DNA of 64,000 bases, taken from assembly GCA_958435945.1 (NCBI GenBank), contig CAUBIC010000011.1, positions 20,922 through 84,921 on the forward strand. The letters run 5' to 3'. The stretch comes from an uncultured Collinsella sp. GTDB taxonomy: Bacteria; Actinomycetota; Coriobacteriia; Coriobacteriales; Coriobacteriaceae. The notes under the pieces were generated by a model that did no database searches, was not told where the DNA came from, and was given only the letters and a program-made list of their open reading frames with translations. The first letter of the stretch is position 1; each line of letters opens with the position of its first letter. The translations under genes and the position numbers were made by a program. Positions 33,234 through 41,126 of the stretch are shown piece by piece.

Positions 33234-34148
33234 ATGGGGGAGAACGTGCTCAAGTTCGGTACCTACGTCCGTGTTGGAAACGCGGCCGAAGCCTATGAGC
33301 TCTTACAGAAGAACCGCAACAACAAGATTGTGGGCGGCGGCATCTGGATGCGCCTGGGTTCGCGTCGAGTGGCGACGGCGATTGACCTTTCGGCCTGCGG
33401 GCTCGATCAAATCGAGGAGACCGAGACCGAGTTTCGCATCGGTGCCATGTGTACCCTGCGCCAGCTCGAGCGCCATGCCGAGCTCAACGCACTTGTCAAC
33501 CATGTCTTTGAGTTCGCCGTCCACGATATCGTGGGCGTGCAGCTGCGTAACACCGCCACGGTGGGCGGCAGCATCTATGGTCGCTTTGGCTTCTCTGACG
33601 TGCTCTCGGCGTTCCTGGCGCTCGATTCGTATGTTGAGCTGACGGGCGCCGGCCGCGTGCCGCTCGCCGAGTTCGTGCGGATGGGCTACGTGCGCGACGT
33701 TATTGAGCATGTCGTGGTCGTCAAGCACGATTACCGTGCGAGCTACGAGGCCGTGCGCAAGGCCGCGACGGACTTCCCCTCACTGAACGTCACCGCCGCC
33801 TGGTGGGACAACAGCTGGCATGTCACCGTGGGTGCCCGCCCGCTGCGCGCGACCCTGCTGCAGGGCGAGGTATGTGGCCTTACCGCCGAGCAGCCTTCCG
33901 AGGACGAGCTGCGCGCCCTGGCCGCATCCGTGCGTGCCCTGAGCTACGGCACCAACATGTGGGGCTCGGCTGACTACCGCCGCCGCATCTCTGCCCCGCT
34001 TGCCGTCCAGGCTGTGCGCCGCGCCGCCGGCATCGAGCTTTCGGCCGCGCTTGCCCGCGAGCTCGAGACCGTGCAGATCCCCAAGTTTGCCACGGACGAG
34101 TATTCCTGCCGCCGCGTGCCCGGCGTCGATTCTAGCGAGGTGCGCTAA
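33234..34148 (+). CDS. Molybdenum hydroxylase FAD-binding subunit (CoxM/XdhB-like)
   Basis: 304 residues. The FAD-binding PCMH-type features are present: NKIVGGGIWMRLG near residue 25, the IGAMCTLRQLERH segment, and VQLRNTATVGGSIYGRFGFSD near residue 102, matching the conserved R-N-x-A-T-x-G-G-N/S motif. It passes electrons from the Mo/FeS subunit to FAD. The stop overlaps the next gene start by one base (TAATG), so the two subunits are coupled. The substrate (xanthine, other purine or aldehyde) cannot be told from sequence. Confidence 0.9.
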   Translation: MGENVLKFGTYVRVGNAAEAYELLQKNRNNKIVGGGIWMRLGSRRVATAIDLSACGLDQIEETETEFRIGAMCTLRQLERHAELNALVNHVFEFAVHDIVGVQLRNTATVGGSIYGRFGFSDVLSAFLALDSYVELTGAGRVPLAEFVRMGYVRDVIEHVVVVKHDYRASYEAVRKAATDFPSLNVTAAWWDNSWHVTVGARPLRATLLQGEVCGLTAEQPSEDELRALAASVRALSYGTNMWGSADYRRRISAPLAVQAVRRAAGIELSAALARELETVQIPKFATDEYSCRRVPGVDSSEVR

Positions 34149-36979
34149 TGGCTGCCAAACTCATCGATCTCTCCTTTACGCTCAACGGCCGCAAGGTCAA
34201 GGTTCAGATTGCCCCCGACACCATGCTCTTTGCGCTGTTGCGCGAGCAGGGCTGCGCGTCGGTGCGATGCGCCTGCGAGACCACCAACTGCGGCCTGTGC
34301 ACGGTGTGGCTCGACGGCGATCCGGTGTTGAGCTGCTCGGTTCCCGCCGCCCGCGTCGAGGGCCGCTCCATCACCACGCTCGAGGGCCTCAAGGCCGAGT
34401 CCGAGGCGCTCGCCCGTGCGATGGCTGCCGAAGGTGCCGAGCAGTGCGGTTTTTGCGCCCCCGGCCTCATCATGAACGTGCTGGCGCTTGCCCGCGCCGC
34501 CAAGGAGGACCCGAGCCTCGTCGCCACGCGCGAGGAGCTCTCACGCCAGCTCGCCGGCAACCTCTGCCGCTGCAGCGGCTACGAGAGCCAGCTGCGCGCC
34601 ATCGTTCGCTTCCTCAACGAGTCCGGCGTGCAGGTGGGCTTTGAGATGCCCGAGCTGCCGGTCAACGACACCAGCTGCGACGGTGTCTCCTACAAGCAGA
34701 TCACTCACAAGCAGCCCAAGAAGGACTCGAAGGCCCTGCTCGAGGGCCGTCCCGTCTACACGGGCGATATGGTGCCCGCCGGCGCGCTCATCGTCAAACT
34801 CAAGCGCAGCCCCTATGCCCGCGCCAAGATCCGCTCCATCGACACCTCGCGCGCCCTGAAGGTGCCCGGCGTGGTGGGCGTCTACACCTACGAGGACGTA
34901 CCCCAGCGCCGCTTTACTATCGCCGGCCAGAGCTATCCGCAGCCGAGTCCCTACGATCGCTTGATCCTCGAGAACCTCGTCCGCTACCAAAACGAAGAGG
35001 TGGCGATCGTCGCCGCCGAGACCGAGGAGGCCGCCGACAAGGCGCTCAAGCTCATCAAGGTCGACTATGAGGTGCTCGAGCCCCTGCTCGACTTTACCCA
35101 GGCGCTCGATAATGACATCGTGGTCCACCCCGAGGGCGACGTGACCTTTATGTTCCCGCAGGGCGGCGATGTTCCGCGCAACCTGGTCTGCAGTGGTACC
35201 AGCGATTTTGGCGACCTGGACGAGGCCTTCGCCCAGAGCGATATCGTCTTTGAGCGCACCTACACCAGCCAGGCCACGCAGACCGCGCCCATGGAAACTT
35301 TCCGCGCCTTCGCGACGACCGACGCGTTTGGGCGCATCTCGGTGACCACCTCTACGCAGGTGCCCTTCCACGTGCGCCGCATGGTCGCTCAGTCGCTCGA
35401 CATTCCGCAATCGCAGGTGCAGGTCATTAAGCCGCGCATCGGCGGCGGCTTTGGCTCCAAGCAGACGGGCTGCTGCGAGATCTTCGTGGCGTTCGTGACC
35501 CAGCAGACTGGCCGTCCGAGCTACTGCTGCTACACCCGCGAGGAGACCATCACCGCAGGCAACTCGCGCCACCAGATGCAGATGACCGTCAAGCTGGGCG
35601 CCATGAACGACGGCACCATCACGGCCATCGACCTGCATACGCTGTCCAATGCCGGTGCGTATGGCGAGCACGCCACCACGACGATCGGCCTTTCGGGTCA
35701 CAAGAGCCTGCCCATCTACAACCACGTGAAGGCGAGCCGCTTTAGCTGGGACGCCGTCTACACCAACACTAACCGCGGCGGCGCGTATCGCGGCTACGGT
35801 GCCACCCAGGGCCAGTTTGCCGTGGAGAGCGCCGTCAACGAGCTTGCCGACATGCTGCACATGGACCCCGCCGACCTGCGTCTTAAAAACATTGTGCGCG
35901 AGGGCGAAGTCATGCCGCAGTACTACAACGAGAAGCTCAACGCCTGCGCGCTCGACCGCTGCCTGCTGCGCGCGATGGACATGATCGGCTGGCGAGACAA
36001 GCCACTAGCCGTCGACCTGGGCGACCGCGTGCGTGCTCTGGGATGTGCGCTCACCATGCAGGGCTCTGGCATTTCCAACGTGGACATCGCCGGCATCGAC
36101 ATGCGCCTGGAAGAGGACGACTTCATTACCATCGGCACCGGCGCCACCGATAACGGCATGGGCGTCGACACGATCCTGGCGCAGATTGCCGCCGAGGAGC
36201 TGGGCGTGGAGAGCTCGCTCATTGTGGTGCGCGGCGTGGACACCGATGTGTCGCCGTTCGACGCCGGCTCGTACGCGAGCTCGGGCACGTACGTGACGGG
36301 CCTTGCCGCCAAGAACGCCGCGACCGAGCTGCGCGAGAAGATTTGCACCAAGGCTGCCCAGATGTGGGACGTTGACGCCGCCGATGTGGTCTTTGATGGC
36401 CAGTACGTGCGTCTGTCCGACGAGCGTGCCGCGCGCGAGCAGAATCGCTACCTCACGCTGCGCGACTTTGCCAACCTGTGCGTCAAGAACATCGCGGGCG
36501 GCGACGCGCTCACCTCGCACGCCTCTGCCTGCCTGCCCGTTTCGCCTCCGCCGTTTATGGCCGGCATTGCCGAGGTCGAGGTCGACAAGGCTACCGGCAA
36601 GGTGACTGTGGTGGACTATGCGGCGGCCGTGGACTGCGGCACCGTGATCAACGAGGCGCTCGCGCGCGTCCAGGCTGAGGGCGGCATTGCCCAGGGCATC
36701 GGCCATGCGCTCTACGAGATCGTCGAGCACGACGACCGCGGCCGCCTGCGCACCGGCAACTTTATGAGCTACAAGCTACCCACGCGCCTGGATATCGGCA
36801 GCATACGCGTGGCCTTTGAGCCGAGCTACGAGCCGACGGGTCCGTTTGGTGCCAAGTCGATCGGCGAGGTCGTCATCAACACGCCGCTCGCCGCCGTGGC
36901 CTCGGCCGTGGCACACGCCACCGGCCACCAGGTGCGCTCGCTGCCGATCACGCCCGAGAAGGCCCTGCTGGGGGAGTAG
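34148..36979 (+). CDS. Molybdenum hydroxylase, fused [2Fe-2S] and molybdenum-binding subunits (xanthine dehydrogenase family)
   Basis: 943 residues. An N-terminal double [2Fe-2S] domain (CETTNCGLC..SC, then QCGFCAPG and NLCRCSGY, about residues 36-150) is followed by the molybdopterin domain: GGGFGSKQTGCC, GGAYRGYGATQ, EVEVDKATGKVTVVDYAA and FGAKSIGEVVINTP with the catalytic Glu. Fusion of small and large subunits, with a separate FAD subunit, is one of the known xanthine-dehydrogenase-family layouts. In a genome with SelD/YedF/DUF3343 it could be a selenium-dependent Mo hydroxylase (inference; yqeB/yqeC are not in view). A terminator follows. Confidence 0.92.
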   Translation: MAAKLIDLSFTLNGRKVKVQIAPDTMLFALLREQGCASVRCACETTNCGLCTVWLDGDPVLSCSVPAARVEGRSITTLEGLKAESEALARAMAAEGAEQCGFCAPGLIMNVLALARAAKEDPSLVATREELSRQLAGNLCRCSGYESQLRAIVRFLNESGVQVGFEMPELPVNDTSCDGVSYKQITHKQPKKDSKALLEGRPVYTGDMVPAGALIVKLKRSPYARAKIRSIDTSRALKVPGVVGVYTYEDVPQRRFTIAGQSYPQPSPYDRLILENLVRYQNEEVAIVAAETEEAADKALKLIKVDYEVLEPLLDFTQALDNDIVVHPEGDVTFMFPQGGDVPRNLVCSGTSDFGDLDEAFAQSDIVFERTYTSQATQTAPMETFRAFATTDAFGRISVTTSTQVPFHVRRMVAQSLDIPQSQVQVIKPRIGGGFGSKQTGCCEIFVAFVTQQTGRPSYCCYTREETITAGNSRHQMQMTVKLGAMNDGTITAIDLHTLSNAGAYGEHATTTIGLSGHKSLPIYNHVKASRFSWDAVYTNTNRGGAYRGYGATQGQFAVESAVNELADMLHMDPADLRLKNIVREGEVMPQYYNEKLNACALDRCLLRAMDMIGWRDKPLAVDLGDRVRALGCALTMQGSGISNVDIAGIDMRLEEDDFITIGTGATDNGMGVDTILAQIAAEELGVESSLIVVRGVDTDVSPFDAGSYASSGTYVTGLAAKNAATELREKICTKAAQMWDVDAADVVFDGQYVRLSDERAAREQNRYLTLRDFANLCVKNIAGGDALTSHASACLPVSPPPFMAGIAEVEVDKATGKVTVVDYAAAVDCGTVINEALARVQAEGGIAQGIGHALYEIVEHDDRGRLRTGNFMSYKLPTRLDIGSIRVAFEPSYEPTGPFGAKSIGEVVINTPLAAVASAVAHATGHQVRSLPITPEKALLGE

Positions 36980-37004
36980 CGGGTCTGCGGACAAGTCGTA
37001 ATTT

Positions 37005-37033
37005 GCGGGGCGGGGCAACTCGCCCCGCCTTTT
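37005..37033 (+). terminator. Terminator of the molybdenum hydroxylase pair
   Basis: GGCGGGGC (37009-37016) pairs with GCCCCGCC (37022-37029), followed by TTTT. Confidence 0.88.
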
Positions 37034-37119
37034 GCACTCGTGGTGAGGTCGTGAGTCTGTAAAAGGTGTGCGTGCGCTTGCCGCTCGTATCTGCTATCAT
37101 TCCTAGTCTGTGCGCTCAT

Positions 37120-37203
37120 GCGGGCGTGGCGGAATTGGTAGACGCGCCAGATTTAGGTTCTGGTGGGATTCCCGTGAAGGTTCGAGTCCTTTCGCCCGCA
37201 CCA
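37120..37203 (+). tRNA. tRNA-Leu (TAG)
   Basis: 84-nt class II tRNA: acceptor GCGGGCG/CGCCCGC, anticodon loop TTTAGGT (TAG), extended variable arm, T-loop TTCGAGT and encoded CCA. A TATCAT -10-like element lies at 37095. Confidence 0.96.
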
Positions 37204-37290
37204 ACGCACCCGCGTCGGCTTATGCCCTCGCGACGCTTGTTGCATAAAGGTACCAGCACCTCAGATAAGCTGGGCAGTATGAGGAGGAAC

Positions 37291-38592
37291 GTGTTGAACA
37301 TCACCGCTTCTGACGTCAAGGACGCCAAGCTCACCGCTACGGTCACCATCCCGGCCGCCGACGTCGACGCCGCGATCAAGAAGGCCTACAAGGACACCGC
37401 CAAGAAGTACCGCTTCCCGGGTTTCCGCGCCGGTAAGGCCCCCCGTCCGGTCATCGACTCTGCTCTTGGCGCCGAGGCTACCCTCGCCCAGGCCACCAAT
37501 GACCTGATCGCCGCCAACGAGCCCGCCGTCCTCAACGAGCTGGACATCGTCCCCACCAAGAACGGTGACTACAAGGACCTCGACCTCGCCAAGGATCACG
37601 AGGACTACACCTACACCGTCGAGTTCTCCCTGCGTCCTGCCGCTGAGCTCTCCTCCTTCGACGCCGTCGAGATCGAGATGCCCCCTGCGGAGGTCACCGA
37701 GTCCGAGATTAACAACCAGGTCGAGATGCTCCTCAACTACCGTGCCACCTTCGAGGACGTCGAGGGTCGCGCCGTCGAGGCCGAGGACTACGTCACCGTC
37801 GACCTCAAGGCCGTCGAGAATGCCGACAACTTTGCCGCCGAGGGCCGCATGCTCATCGCCGGTAGCGACAGCAACCCCAAGGAGTTCAACGAGGCCCTGA
37901 TCGGCGCCAACGTTGACGACGTCAAGACCGTCACCTGGACCGACGAGGTCGAGGAAGGCGAGGAGGCCGAGACCCACACCGTCGAGGTCACCGTCAAGGG
38001 CATCAAGGTCCGCAACACCCCCGAGCTCACCGACGAGCTCGTCAAGTCCGACTTTGGCTTCGACAGCATCGACGCCATGCGCGACGCCATCAAGATCGAG
38101 ATCGAGCAGGACAAGGCTTCCCGCCTCCCGGCCGAGAAGGAGAACCGTTGCGTTTCCGCTCTCGCCGAGCGCCTGCAGCTCGAGGAGATGGACGCCGACT
38201 ACGAGCAGTCCGTCTTTGAGGAGCTTGGCCAGAACTTCCTGTCCAACCTCGCTGCCCGCGGCATGACGCTGGATACCTGGCTGCCCGCTTCCGGCCTGAC
38301 CATGGAGCAGTTCATCGGCGACCTGCACAAGCAGGCCAACGACGTTGCCCGTGAGTCCCTGGCTCTTGACGCCCTCGCCCGTGAGCTCAAGATCGAGGTC
38401 ACCGAGGACGACATCAACGCCGAGTTCGAGAAGGCCGGCGTCAAGGACGTCGAGGCTTCCAAGGCCGAGTTCATCGCCGATGGCCGCATGCCCGCCGTCC
38501 GCGAGTCCATCCGTCGCTCCAAGGCCGTCGACTACCTGGTCGAGAACGCCAAGGTGACCGAGGTCGACGAGACCGCCAAGGACGCCGCGTAA
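37291..38592 (+). CDS. tig: Trigger factor (ribosome-associated chaperone and peptidyl-prolyl isomerase)
   Basis: 433 residues. The N-terminal ribosome-binding domain holds the signature GFRAGKAPRPVI (about residues 46-57), followed by an FKBP-like domain (YVTVDLKAVE to VTVKGIKVRNTP) and an acidic alpha-helical C-terminal chaperone domain. I prefer GTG 37291 (MLNITASDV); a TTG at 37294 has better spacing from AGGAGG (37282-37287) and an ATG at 37279 lies upstream, so the first residues are uncertain. It precedes clpP and clpX, the classic tig-clpP-clpX order. Confidence 0.95.
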   Translation: MLNITASDVKDAKLTATVTIPAADVDAAIKKAYKDTAKKYRFPGFRAGKAPRPVIDSALGAEATLAQATNDLIAANEPAVLNELDIVPTKNGDYKDLDLAKDHEDYTYTVEFSLRPAAELSSFDAVEIEMPPAEVTESEINNQVEMLLNYRATFEDVEGRAVEAEDYVTVDLKAVENADNFAAEGRMLIAGSDSNPKEFNEALIGANVDDVKTVTWTDEVEEGEEAETHTVEVTVKGIKVRNTPELTDELVKSDFGFDSIDAMRDAIKIEIEQDKASRLPAEKENRCVSALAERLQLEEMDADYEQSVFEELGQNFLSNLAARGMTLDTWLPASGLTMEQFIGDLHKQANDVARESLALDALARELKIEVTEDDINAEFEKAGVKDVEASKAEFIADGRMPAVRESIRRSKAVDYLVENAKVTEVDETAKDAA

Positions 38593-38668
38593 TTCTCGCC
38601 ACCTTGCCCGCGAGCGCATGCCTGCGCCCGTGATGGGGTAAAGTTATACACCGGTTATCCGGTTGCTT

Positions 38669-38713
38669 CGTACGGTGCCAGCCAATGCATAGCATGCGGG
38701 CACCGTACGTTTA
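38669..38713 (+). terminator. Long hairpin between tig and clpP
   Basis: CGTACGGTGCC and GGCACCGTACG form a perfect 11-bp stem around a 19-nt loop, followed by TTTATC. The T-run is short, so termination may be partial. Confidence 0.65.
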
Positions 38714-38755
38714 TCTAGAACCAATTTGGTCCGTAAGAGAGAAATGGAGATGCGT

Positions 38756-39376
38756 ATGATCGCTAAGTTCGATTCCGCCCTCGTGCCATACGTTATCGAG
38801 CAGACGCCGCGCGGCGAGCGCAGCTACGATATCTATTCGCGCCTGCTCAACGACCGCATCATCTTCTTGGGCGAGGAGATCAACTCCGTCAGCGCCAACC
38901 TGGTCGTTGCCCAGCTGCTGCATCTTGAGAGCCAGGATGCCGAGAAGGATATCTCGCTCTACATCAATTCGCCCGGTGGCGAGGTCTACTCCGGTCTGGC
39001 GATTCTTGACACTATGAATTTCATTAAGCCGCAGGTCTCCACTATTTGTGTCGGTATGGCCGCGTCTATGGCCGCCGTGCTGCTTTCGGCTGGCGCCAAG
39101 GGCAAGCGCTTCTGCTTGCCGCACTCCAAGGTTATGATTCACCAGCCCAGCGGCGGTGCCCAGGGTCAGCAGACCGAGATCGAGATCGTGGCCGAGGAGA
39201 TCAAGAAGACCCGTCGCGAGCTCAACCAGATCCTGTCCGACGCCTCGGGCCAGCCTATCGAGAAGGTCCAGGCCGATACCGAGCGCGACAACTACCTGTC
39301 CGCTGCCGAGGCCCTCGACTACGGCCTGATCGACCGTATTGTCACCTCGCGCGACCTCGCCGCGAAGGACGCCTAG
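38756..39376 (+). CDS. clpP: ATP-dependent Clp protease proteolytic subunit
   Basis: 206-residue serine protease. The catalytic Ser is in GMAASMAAVLL (S104), His in HSKVMIHQPSGGAQG and the Asp in the following region. The N-terminal VPYVIEQTPRGERSYDIYSRLL is typical of mature ClpP. Three in-frame ATG codons (38744, 38750, 38756) precede it; 38756 has GGAG 6 bp upstream. It works with ClpX, encoded 1 bp downstream of its stop. Confidence 0.96.
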   Translation: MIAKFDSALVPYVIEQTPRGERSYDIYSRLLNDRIIFLGEEINSVSANLVVAQLLHLESQDAEKDISLYINSPGGEVYSGLAILDTMNFIKPQVSTICVGMAASMAAVLLSAGAKGKRFCLPHSKVMIHQPSGGAQGQQTEIEIVAEEIKKTRRELNQILSDASGQPIEKVQADTERDNYLSAAEALDYGLIDRIVTSRDLAAKDA

Positions 39377-39377
39377 G

Positions 39378-40790
39378 ATGGCCGGTAACATGCAGGACAA
39401 CTTCGACGAGAACGGCAACCCCATCCGTTGCTCCTTCTGCGGAAAAGAGCAGGGTCAGGTTCGCCGTCTTGTTAAGGGTCCGACCAACATCTTTATCTGC
39501 GACGAGTGCGTTGCCGCCTGCTCCGAGATCTTGGAGGAGTCACTGGCTTCGGACTTTATGGACGCTGCCCGCAACGGCAAGCTGCCGGGCTTCCTCAATG
39601 ACCACGGCCAGGCTGCATCCCAGCCCGCCGTGGACCCCGAGTCCGAGGGCTTTGAGCTCGAGGACGACGCCCGCCAGGTCATTACGCATGTGCCGACGCC
39701 GCACGAGATCTATGACGAGCTTTCGGCCTATGTCATGGGCCAGGAGGACGCCAAGCGCGCCATGTCGGTTGCCGTGTACAACCATTACCGCCGCGTGATC
39801 GAGGGCGGTGCTGCGCTTTCGGCCTTTGACGATGGCTTGGACTCGCAGCTTGACGATGATATGGACGAGGTGGAGCTCGCCAAGTCCAACATTTTGCTGC
39901 TCGGTCCCACCGGCACCGGTAAGACCCTGCTCGCCCAGACGCTCGCGCGCATCCTCGAGGTGCCGTTTGCCATCGCCGACGCCACCGCGCTCACCGAGGC
40001 CGGTTACGTCGGCGAGGACGTGGAGAACATCCTGCTTAAGCTCATCAATGCCGCCGACGGCGATATTGAGCGCGCACAGGTGGGCATCATCTACGTGGAC
40101 GAGATCGACAAAATCGCCCGCAAGGCCGAGAACCTCTCCATCACCCGCGACGTTTCGGGCGAGGGAGTTCAGCAGGCGCTGCTTAAGATCCTTGAGGGCA
40201 CGGTGGCAAGCGTTCCACCCACCGGCGGCCGCAAGCATCCCCAACAGGAGCTGCTGCAGATCGACACGACCAACATTCTGTTTATCTGCGGCGGTGCCTT
40301 TGTGGGTCTGGACAAGATCATCGCCGATCGCGTGGGCAACAAGGGCGTGGGCTTTAACTCCGAGATCGCCGGCCCCACCTCGGTCGACGAGAACGATCTG
40401 CTGCGCCAGGTGCTCCCGCAGGACCTCAACGCCTTTGGCATGATCCCCGAGTTTGTGGGACGTACGCCCGTCGTCACCCAGACGCAGGCGCTCGACGAGG
40501 ACGACCTGGTGTCGATCCTGACCGAGCCCAAGAACGCTGTGGTGCGTCAGTACCGCAAGATGTTCCAGCTCGAGGACGTTGAGCTTGAGTTTGAGGATGC
40601 CGCCCTGCACGAGATCGCCCGCATGGCACTTGCCCGCAAGACCGGCGCCCGCGGCCTGCGCTCCATCTGCGAGGACGTGCTGCAGCAGACGATGTTCGAC
40701 CTGCCCAGCGAGGAGGGCGTCACCAAGGTCATCGTGACCGAAGCCTCCGTAAAGGGCGAAGAACAGCCCCAACGCATCTACGGGAAATAG
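39378..40790 (+). CDS. clpX: ATP-dependent Clp protease ATP-binding subunit ClpX
   Basis: 470-residue AAA+ unfoldase. The N-terminal zinc-binding domain has C18, C21, C41 and C44. Walker A is GPTGTGKT (about residue 175), Walker B is IIYVDEIDK, and the pore region with RKHPQQELLQID and the ClpP-contact IGF-type loop follow as expected. ATG 39378 comes right after the clpP stop with AGGA overlap, so translation is coupled. A strong terminator follows at 40800. Confidence 0.97.
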   Translation: MAGNMQDNFDENGNPIRCSFCGKEQGQVRRLVKGPTNIFICDECVAACSEILEESLASDFMDAARNGKLPGFLNDHGQAASQPAVDPESEGFELEDDARQVITHVPTPHEIYDELSAYVMGQEDAKRAMSVAVYNHYRRVIEGGAALSAFDDGLDSQLDDDMDEVELAKSNILLLGPTGTGKTLLAQTLARILEVPFAIADATALTEAGYVGEDVENILLKLINAADGDIERAQVGIIYVDEIDKIARKAENLSITRDVSGEGVQQALLKILEGTVASVPPTGGRKHPQQELLQIDTTNILFICGGAFVGLDKIIADRVGNKGVGFNSEIAGPTSVDENDLLRQVLPQDLNAFGMIPEFVGRTPVVTQTQALDEDDLVSILTEPKNAVVRQYRKMFQLEDVELEFEDAALHEIARMALARKTGARGLRSICEDVLQQTMFDLPSEEGVTKVIVTEASVKGEEQPQRIYGK

Positions 40791-40799
40791 CTTGAATTC

Positions 40800-40836
40800 A
40801 GGCCCCGCGGCAACTACCGCGGGGCCTGCCTTTTAG
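40800..40836 (+). terminator. Terminator after clpX
   Basis: GGCCCCGCGG and CCGCGGGGCC (perfect 10-bp stem, 6-nt loop) are followed by TGCCTTTT. Confidence 0.9.
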
Positions 40837-40915
40837 GGACAGGTTTATCTTGGTCGTTTTTATATGGGCAAATGTCGTTTCCCCTGATAAAACCTGCCAA
40901 AATAAACCTGTCCCT
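40835..40915. repeat. 19-bp inverted repeat with 43-nt spacer
   Basis: The arm at 40835-40853 begins AGGGACAGGTTTAT and its reverse complement lies at 40897-40915 with one mismatch. It falls in the clpX-valS gap before the longer valS-leader palindrome; no gene is seen between the arms. Confidence 0.9.
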
Positions 40916-40990
40916 TTTCGGCAGGTATGCCTGTGCTATTCTGTGAGATTGTCAAGTTAGTACCTTCAGACTGAAGTAATCGACACCTAA

Positions 40991-41106
40991 GGGGAGGAAT
41001 GTAGGCCCGATTTTCGTAGATTCCGCACGAGCCGAAGACCACGTAATGTGGTCTTCGAGCGAGCCCAGGACCTGACCGAGCGAAAATCGGGCCTACATTC
41101 CTCCCC
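40991..41106 (+). repeat. Nested palindrome in the valS leader (26-bp outer arms, 10-bp inner hairpin)
   Basis: The outer arms 40991-41016 and 41081-41106 are perfect reverse complements. Inside is a second perfect stem CGAAGACCAC/GTGGTCTTCG (41033-41042, 41048-41057; loop GTAAT). The outer arm ends 21 bp before the valS ATG, close to its GGGAGAG ribosome-binding site. It is not a T-box: I see no specifier or AGGGTGGNACC antiterminator bulge. It could be a bidirectional terminator, an mRNA-stability element or a mobile palindrome. Confidence 0.93.
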
Positions 41107-41126
41107 GGCGGGACAGGGAGAGATAT

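Noticed and set aside
40916..41126. T-box riboswitch before valS
   Set aside because: No specifier loop, no AGGGTGGNACCGCG-type antiterminator and no terminator T-run; only a nested palindrome is present.
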